Positions 46,650 to 54,670 of a DNA stretch of 55,881 nucleotides are shown here, one piece after another. Location: assembly GCA_018667855.1 (NCBI GenBank), contig JABIRL010000283.1, positions 1 to 55,881 on the forward strand, written 5' to 3'. The position numbers and the translations under genes are program-made. The notes below the pieces were generated by a model. The model saw only the letters and a program-made list of their open reading frames with translations, was not told the origin of the DNA and made no database searches. How positions within the stretch are numbered: the stretch's first letter is position 1; each line of letters opens with the position of its first letter. Source of the DNA: Rhodospirillaceae bacterium (lineage in GTDB: Bacteria; Pseudomonadota; Alphaproteobacteria; GCA-2731375).

Positions 46650-47864
46650 ATGGCCGTTGACGCCACATCGACGGCGCGCGAGCCCGCCTACGCCTATATA
46701 CGCCTGGCTGCCGCGCTGACCCTGATGACCCTTGGCACGGTCGGCATGTATGCCGTCGTCGTGGCCCTGAAACCCATTGCAACTGAATTCGGAACCAGCC
46801 GGTCATCGGTATCCATGGCCTATGCGGTCACCATGATCGGCTTTGGTCTGGGCGGCATTGTAATGGGCCGCTGGTCAGACCGGGTGGGCGTCATGTGGCC
46901 CTGTCTGTTGGGCAGTATCATGCTGGCATTGGGTTTTTTTCTGGCCGCCAGGGCCAGCGCGATGTGGCAACTGTATCTGGCCCACGGGTTGTTGATCGGC
47001 GCTCTGGGCAACGCCGCCATGTTCGCGCCCCTGGTCGCCGATACCACCTTGTGGTTTGAACGCCGGCGGGGTCTGGCGGTGGCGACAATTTCCTCCGGCA
47101 TCTATCTGGCTGGTGTGGTGTGGCCGCCTATGTTGCAGTATTTCATCGATGTATCAGATTGGCGTGCCACATATGATGGCATCGCCCTCTTTCTGTTGTT
47201 GGCCTTGCCGCCGCTGTGCCTGCTGCTGCGCCGCCGCCCGACGGCGGTTCTGCAGGCGCCGCCCGGTGGACATGCGACGACGGACAGGCCCCTGGGGCTA
47301 GCGCCAAATGGACTGCATGGCGTCTTGTGCTGCGCCGGTTTGGCCTGTTGTGTTGCCATGGCGGTGCCCCAGGCCCATATCGTCGCCCATGCCACGGACC
47401 TGGGCCATGCGGCTCGGCGCGGGGCCGAGATGCTGGCCTTGTTGCTAGCCACCGGGATTGTCAGCCGCCTGGCTTTCGGTTGGATTTCCGACCGGATCGG
47501 CGGCCTCAAGACCCTTTTGCTGGGGGGCAGTTTGCAGGCCTTGACGCTGTTCATGTTCATGTTCGCCGAAAGCCTGACCGCGCTCTACCTGATGTCGGCT
47601 CTGTTCGGGTTAAGCCAGGGCGGCATCGTGCCTTCCTATGCGGTTATCGTGCGCGGCTATTTCGTGCCGGGGCAGGTCGGCTGGCGAATATCGGTCGTAT
47701 TATCGACCACATTGCTGGGCATGGCCCTGGGCGCCTGGCTTGCCGGTTTGCTGTACGATTGGACCGGCTCCTACCGTCTGGCGTTCATCATTGCGGTAGC
47801 CGTCAATATTCTGCACATGATCATCGCCTGGTTCCTGTTGCGGCGCGCGCGTCAGAGTTTATGA
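46650..47864 (+). CDS. MFS transporter (first of two)
   Basis: A 404-residue major facilitator with about 12 membrane helices. Motif A between helices 2 and 3 reads GRWSDRVGVMWP, and a second copy lies in the C half (GWISDRIGGLKTLLLGG). The 11-TM/OFA-like style with AVVVALKPIATEFG after helix 1 fits small carboxylate or monocarboxylate carriers. ATG 46650 has a GGGAAG site. It is followed 27 nt later by the VOC gene and the selenocysteine-type redoxin gene, so all three probably share a message. The substrate is unknown. Confidence 0.88.
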   Translation: MAVDATSTAREPAYAYIRLAAALTLMTLGTVGMYAVVVALKPIATEFGTSRSSVSMAYAVTMIGFGLGGIVMGRWSDRVGVMWPCLLGSIMLALGFFLAARASAMWQLYLAHGLLIGALGNAAMFAPLVADTTLWFERRRGLAVATISSGIYLAGVVWPPMLQYFIDVSDWRATYDGIALFLLLALPPLCLLLRRRPTAVLQAPPGGHATTDRPLGLAPNGLHGVLCCAGLACCVAMAVPQAHIVAHATDLGHAARRGAEMLALLLATGIVSRLAFGWISDRIGGLKTLLLGGSLQALTLFMFMFAESLTALYLMSALFGLSQGGIVPSYAVIVRGYFVPGQVGWRISVVLSTTLLGMALGAWLAGLLYDWTGSYRLAFIIAVAVNILHMIIAWFLLRRARQSL

Positions 47865-47891
47865 TAATCTTTCGCAAACAGGGGGTGAGGG

Positions 47892-48428
47892 ATGATCAAA
47901 CCGCAGCTCACGCACGTCGGCATCTACGTCAAGGATATGGACAGGATGCTGCAATTTTATTCGGACGTCTTTGGCCTGACTTTGACGGACGCGGGCCGGC
48001 CGCCGGATTTTCATTTGAATATCGCCTTCCTGTCGGCCAATCCGGGTGAACATCACCAGATGGTGCTGGTCGGCGGCAGGGAGGATGACGCCACCGCGAA
48101 TGTGGCCCAACAAATCTCCTTCCTGGTGGCCTCGCTGGATGAAGTGCGGGAGATGCGCGACAAGGTGGTGGCGGCCGGCCTGGAAGTGCGCCGCGTGATC
48201 ACCCACGGCAATGCCTGGTCGGTCTATTTCTCCGATCCGGAGGACAATACCTTGGAAGTTTATGCGCATACGCCCTGGTACATTCCGCAGCCGGCGGCCA
48301 TTCCGTTCGATCTGGATCTCTCCAACGACGAGATCATGGCCCAGACGGAAGAGCTGTGCCGGGCCAACAATGGTTTTGCCACCGCCGAGGCGCGGCAAGC
48401 GACTATGCGCGAGATGATGGACAGTTGA
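47892..48428 (+). CDS. VOC family dioxygenase/glyoxalase-like protein
   Basis: A 178-residue vicinal oxygen chelate protein. Metal ligands are in place: His in LTHVGIYVKDMDRML, His in EHHQMVLVGG, and Glu in NTLEVYAHTPW, as in extradiol dioxygenases and glyoxalases. The C-terminal extension (about 140-178) is unusually long for a single-domain VOC protein and holds NDEIMAQTEELCR. A GGGGGTGAGGG site precedes the start. It lies between the MFS transporter and the redoxin. The substrate is probably an aromatic or aldehyde intermediate. Confidence 0.85.
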   Translation: MIKPQLTHVGIYVKDMDRMLQFYSDVFGLTLTDAGRPPDFHLNIAFLSANPGEHHQMVLVGGREDDATANVAQQISFLVASLDEVREMRDKVVAAGLEVRRVITHGNAWSVYFSDPEDNTLEVYAHTPWYIPQPAAIPFDLDLSNDEIMAQTEELCRANNGFATAEARQATMREMMDS

Positions 48429-48455
48429 ACGAGTTATCTTATGGGGAGAATGGGA

Positions 48456-49556
48456 ATGACGACGATACTTTCGGACCTAGGCGATTTTTCGGTCGCCGCC
48501 GCCGCCGCAAAAGAGGGCCTGTGGTTGTCCTCCGCCGAGGCGGCGAAGGCCACCGGCTGGTCATTGCAGCCCGAAGGGTTGTGCCGGGGCAATATTTGCG
48601 TGCCGGTGCCAAGTGGCCGGGAGGCCGATTTCGTGGCTGACGGCTCGGTCAATCTGGCGGCGTTCTGGGACCACCTGGACAAGCCGGCCGCGCGCAGCAA
48701 GGACGGTGATATCTGGGCCCTTGGCGAAGCTGCCGCCGATCGGGCGGAGAGCCTGAAGTCCCTGGATGCGCCGGATTTCACGCTGCCCGATCTTGATGGT
48801 ACAAATCACAGCCTGTCGGATTATCGCGGCAGCAAGGTCCTGCTTGCGACCTGGGCCTCGTGGTGAGGCTGTCGTGCTGATCTGTCCGTGTGGCAGAAAC
48901 TATACGACGAATTGCAGGATCCAAATTTCATCATCATCGCCGTGGCCATGGACAGCCGGGCGGATGCGGCCCGGCCCTGGATCGAACAGGCCGCACCCAC
49001 CTATCCGGCCCTGATCGACCGGGATCACCGTGTGGCGGAGCTGTACAACATGGTCAACGTGCCGCAGGCGGTCTGGATTGACGAAGACGGCCGCATCGTA
49101 CGCCCGGCCGAAAACGCCGGCGCGTTCGAGGCTTTCCGTTCATTGGATTTTGAAACCATGACCGTGCCGGAAGACAAACAGGCCACCGCCGCCGCCGCCA
49201 AGGCGACTTATGTGGCGGCGGTGCGGGATTGGGTTCTTACGGGATCGGACAGCGTCCATGCCTTTGGCGCCGACCAGGCCCGGGGTCATACCGCCGCCCC
49301 CAGCGCGGAAATCGCCCAGGCCCATTGTCACTTCCGTCTGGGCCAGTATCTGCTGCGTCAGGGCCGCGAGGGCGAAGGTGTCGAGCAGTTGGTGGAAGCT
49401 TCACGCCTGCATCCGACCTCGTGGAATATCTGGCGTCAGGCGGCGGAAATCAATGACATGGGCCTTGCCGCGGGACCGGAATTCTGGGCCCGGGTCAATG
49501 CCCTGGGTGATGACCATTATTACCCGCCGGTGGACATGGCGGGCATGCCGGAGTGA
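48456..49556 (+). CDS. Redoxin/TlpA-like protein with in-frame TGA, probable selenoprotein
   Basis: A 366-codon thioredoxin-fold protein in which codon 137 is TGA (48864-48866). The flanking sequence is LLATWASW-TGA-GCRADLS: the TGA sits where thioredoxin-like proteins have active-site Cys, giving a U-G-C pair. The same frame runs on for 229 codons with normal redoxin sequence (NFIIIAVAMDSRADAARPW, ALIDRDHRVAELYNMVNVPQ, AVWIDEDGRIVRPAE), so this is neither a frameshift nor a decayed gene. The N-terminal 100 residues are separate and carry Cys43 and Cys48 (GLCRGNIC); the C-terminal 80 are TPR-like. The start ATG 48456 has a GGGGAG site. It most likely reduces a thiol or peroxide substrate. No signal peptide is seen. 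Confidence 0.8.
48881..48897 (+). promoter_or_regulatory. SECIS-like hairpin after the in-frame TGA
   Basis: Starting 15 nt after the TGA, TCTG-T-CC pairs with GG-CAGA around the loop GTGT. The single bulged U and GU-containing apical loop match the bacterial SECIS pattern that SelB recognises, at the expected distance. The stem is short (6 bp), so support is moderate. Confidence 0.55.
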
Positions 49557-49569
49557 GCATTGTAAACCA

Positions 49570-49675
49570 TTAGCGCATGTCGCGTTCAATCGAACGCGCA
49601 GCCATGCGCTAAAACCTTTAAGATAGAGCAACTTATCCGCAGTCAATTGAATTCGATTGACTGCGGGTTGCTCTA
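49570..49675. repeat. Double-palindrome intergenic element (RIME-like)
   Basis: Two large imperfect palindromes lie in tandem. The first pairs TTAGCGCATG (49570-49579) with CATGCGCTAA (49603-49612), with an inner GCGTTC/GAACGC stem. The second pairs TAGAGCAAC (49624-49632) with GTTGCTCTA (49667-49675), with an inner CCGCAGTCAAT/ATTGACTGCGG stem. The layout resembles the two-palindrome RIME elements of rhizobia. It lies between convergent genes, and the amidase stop codon is in its last bases. Confidence 0.8.
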
Positions 49676-51073
49676 GATAGCCGGGTGTTGTTGATGCCAA
49701 TCAGTTTCCCGCTGGTAGGCATGACCGGCCCTTACAAGGATATCTTCTTCAAAGTGCCGTCCGACGAACTGAATTGCCACGGGCAGGCCGGCCTTGGTGA
49801 ATCCGGCGGGCATGGTCAATGCCGGACTTCCCGTCAGATCGAAAGGCGCGGTAAATCGCAGCAGGGAGAACAATGCGTCGGGATCTTCTCCCAGGGTCGC
49901 CATCTGCTCTAAAGTCGGCGATGCCGTGGACTGGGCCGGGATGACGAGGATATCGATATCTTCAAACAATGCCCGCACGTTGCCGCAAAAGTCGTGCCGA
50001 TGCAGCAGGATCTCCTGGTATTCCGTGGCTGACAGGGAATGCCCCAGATCAATCAAGCCTGATAGTGCATCGCCATAGCGGTCCTTATGTTTCGGGTAGG
50101 TATCGCGGTGGGCATAGGCGGTTTCGACACCGCAGTGCGCCGACCATTCATTCACCACCTGGTCGGTATTCGGAAATGTCACCTCGCGCACATCCGCGCC
50201 CATGGCCCGCAACACGGACATGGCCGACTTGACCGCGTTTGTCATCGTGTCATCCACGCCACGACGGTTGTATTCGGGATCGACGCCGATGCGCAGGCCA
50301 TTCAGACCACGCTCCAATCCGGCAAGATAGTTCGGAACCGGCGCCACTGACGCTGTTGGATCGTTTGGGTCGGCGCCGGCAATCACACCCAGAACCGCCC
50401 CCGTGTCGGCGGCGGTCCGACACATGGGCCCGACATGATCAAGCGTGGGCGCCAGGTCAAAGACGCCATGGCGCGAGACGCGACCCCAGGTTGGTTTTAG
50501 CCCGCTCAGACCGTTCGCCGCCGAAGGAAAACGGATCGACCCGCCTGTATCGGAACCAAGCGAGGCAAAGCACAGACCAGCCGCCGTCGCGACGCCGGAA
50601 CCGGAGGAAGAGGCGCCCGACCAATGGTCTCCGTGCCAGGGATTTACCGGTGGTGCGATATCGGGATGGTGGTCGGCGAAAGCGCCCTCGGTCATCTGCA
50701 ACTTGCCAAGCAGTACGGCGCCCGCATCGGCAAACCGTTTCACCACCGTTGCATCGAACTTCGGTTTGAACGTCTTGTGGATCGCCATTCCCGCCGCCGT
50801 GGCGATGCCTTTGGTATAACAAAGATCCTTTACCGCGATGGGCACGCCATGGAGCGGCCCCTTTGTGCGGCCCCGCAGAATTTCCGTCTCGGCCTTTTTC
50901 GCCTGCTTCATGGCCAGCTCCGCGGTGACCGTCGCATAGGACTTGAGCCGCTTGTCCTTGGCCGAGATGCGTTTCAGCATGTGCGCGGTCAATTCGACCG
51001 GTGAAATCTCTTTCGCGTGAAGTCTTTGCGCGACATCCAATAGGCTGCCGTAGTGTGCATTTCTAAGTACCAT
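49673..51073 (-). CDS. Amidase-signature family amidohydrolase (third of three)
   Basis: A 466-residue amidase with the complete triad: Lys82 (PIAVKDLCYT), Ser155 in WSGASSSGSGVA and Ser179 in SDTGGSIRFPSA, 24 residues apart as usual. The C-terminal half holds DILVIPAQSTASPTL and DLTGSPALTMPAGF. ATG 51073 has a strong GGAGGA site, so I rejected the upstream in-frame ATG. It is the second gene after the LLM flavin enzyme (87 nt gap), so the two may be co-expressed: a monooxygenase acting near an amide would make chemical sense. The stop codon lies inside the double-palindrome element. Substrate unknown. Confidence 0.87.
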   Translation of the reverse strand: MVLRNAHYGSLLDVAQRLHAKEISPVELTAHMLKRISAKDKRLKSYATVTAELAMKQAKKAETEILRGRTKGPLHGVPIAVKDLCYTKGIATAAGMAIHKTFKPKFDATVVKRFADAGAVLLGKLQMTEGAFADHHPDIAPPVNPWHGDHWSGASSSGSGVATAAGLCFASLGSDTGGSIRFPSAANGLSGLKPTWGRVSRHGVFDLAPTLDHVGPMCRTAADTGAVLGVIAGADPNDPTASVAPVPNYLAGLERGLNGLRIGVDPEYNRRGVDDTMTNAVKSAMSVLRAMGADVREVTFPNTDQVVNEWSAHCGVETAYAHRDTYPKHKDRYGDALSGLIDLGHSLSATEYQEILLHRHDFCGNVRALFEDIDILVIPAQSTASPTLEQMATLGEDPDALFSLLRFTAPFDLTGSPALTMPAGFTKAGLPVAIQFVGRHFEEDILVRAGHAYQRETDWHQQHPAI

Positions 51074-51160
51074 GGTGTCCTCCCACTTTGTCTCCAGTCC
51101 CATTTGGGTCGGATTGTAGTGATCCGTGACCCGAGAATCCATGCGGCTGTTGACGCTGTC

Positions 51161-52342
51161 CTACGCCGGTGCGCTGGTGACCTCGTGCGCCTGCAACGCC
51201 GGCAGTACGTCTTTGGCGAAGCGGCGGATCTGCTCGATGAACATTTCGTGGGGCATGGCACCGCGATTGAGGCTGATCTGCACCATGTTGGCGCCGGCGT
51301 GTTCCCCGGCCTGGATGATCCGCTCGATCACCTCGTCCGGCGTTCCCCAGGGCAGATCCTCCGCCCGCCTTGCCACATCCTCGATAGTCATGTTCCGCAT
51401 CACCTCGCGCGGCATGGACACGGCGGCCAGGTTTTCCGGCCGGATATAGTCGGTCGACGACTGGCTGACATAGCCGGCCTTGCGCTGGGTCTCGGTCGCA
51501 TTGAAACTGCCGTGACTGAACAGGGCCCGGTTGAAGTAAAGCTCGTACGGCCCCATCTCCTTCACTGCCTGGGCCTTGCTGTCGGCCACATAGGCGCTGA
51601 TGCCAAGCGATAGGTGGTTAGGCGTGAATTGATGGCCGGCCTCGGTCATGCATTTCACGTAGTAGCGGATGATATCCTCGCGCAGGCCGCCGCCCGCCAG
51701 TCCCGGCGTGATGGGGACATTTCTGGCCGCCGCGAATTCGATGGACTCCTTGCTGCCCAGGACCGGAATCCAGACCTCCGGATACGGGCGCTGCACCGGG
51801 CGCGGCCAGATGGCCACGTCCTTGTAGGACCAGAATTTGCCTTCGTAGGAAAAAATATCCTCGGTCCAGGCTCGGGTGACGATGTCATAGGCTTCCTCGA
51901 AGCGGGCGCGGGATTCCGCCAAGGGCACGTTGTGGACCTGGTATTCGCGCGGGATGCCCCGGGCAAACCCGGAAATCAGCCGGCCGTCCGACAGGCAATC
52001 CAGCATCGCCAACTCCTCCGCCAGGCGCAGTGGTTCGTGCAGGGGCAGCAGGTTGCCATAGATCAGCAGCTTCAAATTCTTGGTACGCTGGGCCGCGGCC
52101 GATGCCATCAGGTTCGGCGAATTCATCAGCCCATAGGGCGAACAATGATGCTCGTTGAAGCCGACCCCATCGTAGCCAAGGCGATCCATCTCTTCCCAGG
52201 CCGAAAGATGCTCTTCGTAGGTGCGTACCGCTACGTCGGCCTTGAAATATTCCTTTGACAACGGATAGGGCAGCTCGATCCCGGACCGCAGATGCTCGAG
52301 GTTTTCGCCATAAGCCAGCAAATCGAAAATAAAGACTTTCAT
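51161..52342 (-). CDS. LLM-class flavin-dependent oxidoreductase
   Basis: A 393-residue luciferase-like monooxygenase, a TIM-barrel enzyme using FMNH2 or F420H2. Family blocks are DRLGYDGVGFNEHHCSPYGL, LLIYGNLLPLHEPLRLAEEL and DCLSDGRLISGFARGIPREY. The histidine pair NEHH is typical of bacterial alkanal/alkane monooxygenase-type members. ATG 52342 has a GGGTGAG site. It precedes the third amidase on the same strand and is divergent from the cysteine hydrolase. No flavin reductase is next to it; the reduced flavin must come from elsewhere. Confidence 0.9.
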   Translation of the reverse strand: MKVFIFDLLAYGENLEHLRSGIELPYPLSKEYFKADVAVRTYEEHLSAWEEMDRLGYDGVGFNEHHCSPYGLMNSPNLMASAAAQRTKNLKLLIYGNLLPLHEPLRLAEELAMLDCLSDGRLISGFARGIPREYQVHNVPLAESRARFEEAYDIVTRAWTEDIFSYEGKFWSYKDVAIWPRPVQRPYPEVWIPVLGSKESIEFAAARNVPITPGLAGGGLREDIIRYYVKCMTEAGHQFTPNHLSLGISAYVADSKAQAVKEMGPYELYFNRALFSHGSFNATETQRKAGYVSQSSTDYIRPENLAAVSMPREVMRNMTIEDVARRAEDLPWGTPDEVIERIIQAGEHAGANMVQISLNRGAMPHEMFIEQIRRFAKDVLPALQAHEVTSAPA

Positions 52343-52538
52343 GAATTCTCACCCGGATGTTGCATCTAAAGAGTTGGATAAGCTGCCATCCTATTCGATC
52401 TTGGAGAAGTTATACATGCCGCCGGTCCATACCAAGCAGCGTCGGAATTTTTGCCCCCGCCGGCAAACTTGGCTAATCTGCGCTGCAATTCTGAAATATT
52501 GACCGGAGATTATTTGAACCGGCGGAAAGGACAACAAT

Positions 52539-53210
52539 ATGGATCCGGAGATCAAGGCGGCGCTGGACAAGCTGTTCGCGTCGGACAGCAGCCTCTATCA
52601 GGCGCGGGGTTTTCAGCGGCGCATCGGCTGGGGCAAGAAGCCGGCACTGGTCAATATTGATATGGCCAACGCCTGGACCCGCGAAGACCATGCCTTCACC
52701 TGTGAGGGGATGGATACGGTGATCCCGGCGGTGCAGGACGTCCTGGCCGCGTTTCGGGCCAAGGGATTGCCCATTATATTTACCACCACCGCGTACGAGA
52801 TCATCGAGGGCGAGCATTCCGACATGGGTCTGTGGGGTAAGAAAATTCCGGCGGAGGAATTGCGGGCGGGCAGCGAGGCGGTGCAGATCGATGATCGCCT
52901 GGAACGGCGGGCGGACGAGATGCTGATTGTCAAGAAACAGGCCAGCGCCTTTCGCGGCACCAATCTTAACAGCTATCTCAATGCCTGCGGGGTCGACACC
53001 GTGGTGGTGACCGGCGCCACGGCCAGCGCCTGCGTGCGGGCCACGGTCGAGGATGCCATCGCCGACGGCTTCCGCCCCATTATCGTCCGTGAATGCATCG
53101 GTGACCGGATCGCCGGCGCCGTGGAATGGAACCTCTACGACATGGATGCCAAGTTTGGCGATGTGGAATCCCTGGACGCGGTGCTGGAACATATGCGGCA
53201 AAATACATAA
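52539..53210 (+). CDS. Cysteine hydrolase, isochorismatase/N-carbamoylsarcosine amidohydrolase-like
   Basis: A 223-residue isochorismatase-fold hydrolase. The triad is intact: Asp41 (ALVNIDMANAW), Lys132/133 (LIVKKQASAFRGT) and Cys165 (VTGATASACVRATVED). The SAF motif after Lys and the GAT-S-CV segment fit the N-carbamoylsarcosine amidohydrolase/nicotinamidase branch rather than true isochorismatase. If it hydrolyses N-carbamoylsarcosine it would make sarcosine, the substrate of the soxBDAG enzyme in this window; this is an inference, since the family is broad. An AAAGGAC site precedes ATG 52539. Confidence 0.88.
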   Translation: MDPEIKAALDKLFASDSSLYQARGFQRRIGWGKKPALVNIDMANAWTREDHAFTCEGMDTVIPAVQDVLAAFRAKGLPIIFTTTAYEIIEGEHSDMGLWGKKIPAEELRAGSEAVQIDDRLERRADEMLIVKKQASAFRGTNLNSYLNACGVDTVVVTGATASACVRATVEDAIADGFRPIIVRECIGDRIAGAVEWNLYDMDAKFGDVESLDAVLEHMRQNT

Positions 53211-53315
53211 GAGCATATAAATAGGTGGCGCAAGTTAGCGTGATCAGACAACACAGGCCCTGGCAGGCGTAAGTTCTGTGTGCCACAATGGGGCGATTTC
53301 AACCGGGGACATGCT

Positions 53316-54587
53316 ATGAACAAGGTCATCTCAAACCACGCCGCGGCGGATACGGAAGCCGTTTCGTCGGCCTACGTGCCGACCCTTCAACTCACGGAAG
53401 GGCAACCGGAACCGATCGCCGCGAACGGCGGTTTATCCTACATGTCGTTCGATCAGGACGGCGATGCGGGTACAGCCGCCGCGATGGAGGCGGCGCTGGC
53501 CCAGATCGCCGAGGGCAAGGGGCAGGCGGTTATCGACATGCTCGACAGTGCACCCCCCGGCCCCATAGAGACCGAATGGGGCGTCGGTTTTCGCGACTAC
53601 GCGGAATGCATGGATTATATTCGGGCGAACAATATCGAAGCCCCCGAAGGCGGCCTGGCGCTGCCACTGCCCTACACCGTCAGCGAGCAGCCGTCCTACT
53701 CCATCGTCTCGTCCAACGCCCTTTGGCAGGATCCGGGCCGGGCGGCCGATGCAAAAGCCTTGCGCAAGGACGAGCAGGACAACCGGCGGCGCAACCTGTT
53801 TTTCCCGCAGGTGATGCGGGACGCTCGCCGGCTGGAGGAATACTACCCGGGCCTTTCGCCCAACAGCCCCGAATGCATGGACAAGCTTGGCCTTTCGTTG
53901 GCCCATTGCGAGTCAGAGTGCGAAAATTTCTATGACGCGGCGGAAGTGGAGCGCGTGTTCTACCCGGAGATCGAGAAGCTGCTTTTGGAGTTTTTCCCGG
54001 ATGCGACGGATGCGCTTGTCTATAACCACGACGTGTTCGACAAGAATTATCAGGGCGACCGGACGGAGGACCAGGACAGCAATAATCCAGGCGTGAACGC
54101 CAACTATGCCAATCTGGTGCACAACGACCTGAACGACAACAGCGGCCGCGTGCGCTGCCGCGAGCTGCTCACCAAGAACCTGCGGAACTTCGGGCGTGAA
54201 CAGCACTATACGGAGGCAGAGGCCGACGCCAAGATGTCGCGGCGGTTCATGTCGATCAATCTCGCCAAGCCGATGGAGACCGTGCAGCAGAACCCCTTTG
54301 TGCTCTGTGCCTGGCCCTCTTTCGCCAAGCAGCCGTATATCACCAACTACCGGATCTATGACGACCGGGTCGGCGAGACCACGCGCTTCACCTACCGTCC
54401 CGAGCATGAGTGGTACTGGCTTCCCCAGCAGACACCGACCGAGGTTTCGATGCTGAAGTGCTATGATTCAGTGACCGACGGTTCCATGTCGCGCTGGTCT
54501 TTCCACACGGCCTGCGTCGACCCGACCGCGGCCGAAGACGCGCGCTGCCGCAGGAATGTCGTGGTCCGCTCCTATGTCTTTTTTTGA
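53316..54587 (+). CDS. CmcJ/NvfI family oxygenase-like protein
   Basis: A 423-residue protein related to the CmcJ/NvfI/AsaB group of Fe(II)/2-oxoglutarate-like hydroxylases and desaturases, mostly known from fungal and actinobacterial secondary metabolism. The conserved core is visible: NLVHNDLNDNSGRVRC (His and Asp as metal candidates), RFMSINLAKPMETVQQNP, VLCAWPSFAKQPYITNY, RFTYRPEHEWYWLPQQTP and VSMLKCYDSVTDG-SFHTA. The N-terminal 100 residues are less conserved. ATG 53316 has a GGGGA site; an upstream GTG was rejected. It is followed 83 nt later by an MFS transporter gene. Confidence 0.82.
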   Translation: MNKVISNHAAADTEAVSSAYVPTLQLTEGQPEPIAANGGLSYMSFDQDGDAGTAAAMEAALAQIAEGKGQAVIDMLDSAPPGPIETEWGVGFRDYAECMDYIRANNIEAPEGGLALPLPYTVSEQPSYSIVSSNALWQDPGRAADAKALRKDEQDNRRRNLFFPQVMRDARRLEEYYPGLSPNSPECMDKLGLSLAHCESECENFYDAAEVERVFYPEIEKLLLEFFPDATDALVYNHDVFDKNYQGDRTEDQDSNNPGVNANYANLVHNDLNDNSGRVRCRELLTKNLRNFGREQHYTEAEADAKMSRRFMSINLAKPMETVQQNPFVLCAWPSFAKQPYITNYRIYDDRVGETTRFTYRPEHEWYWLPQQTPTEVSMLKCYDSVTDGSMSRWSFHTACVDPTAAEDARCRRNVVVRSYVFF

Positions 54588-54670
54588 GTAGACGGCAAGA
54601 CTTGGCGGGACCGCTTCTTAAGCTTCAAAGGCGGGCACAATCGCTGCAATGAGGTAAGGAAAGCCACCGC

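Noticed and set aside
48456-48866. A separate short redoxin gene ending at TGA 48866, with the downstream part as a second gene or pseudogene
   Set aside because: The TGA falls at the active-site position, the frame is unchanged, the downstream sequence is normal redoxin sequence and has no ribosome site of its own.
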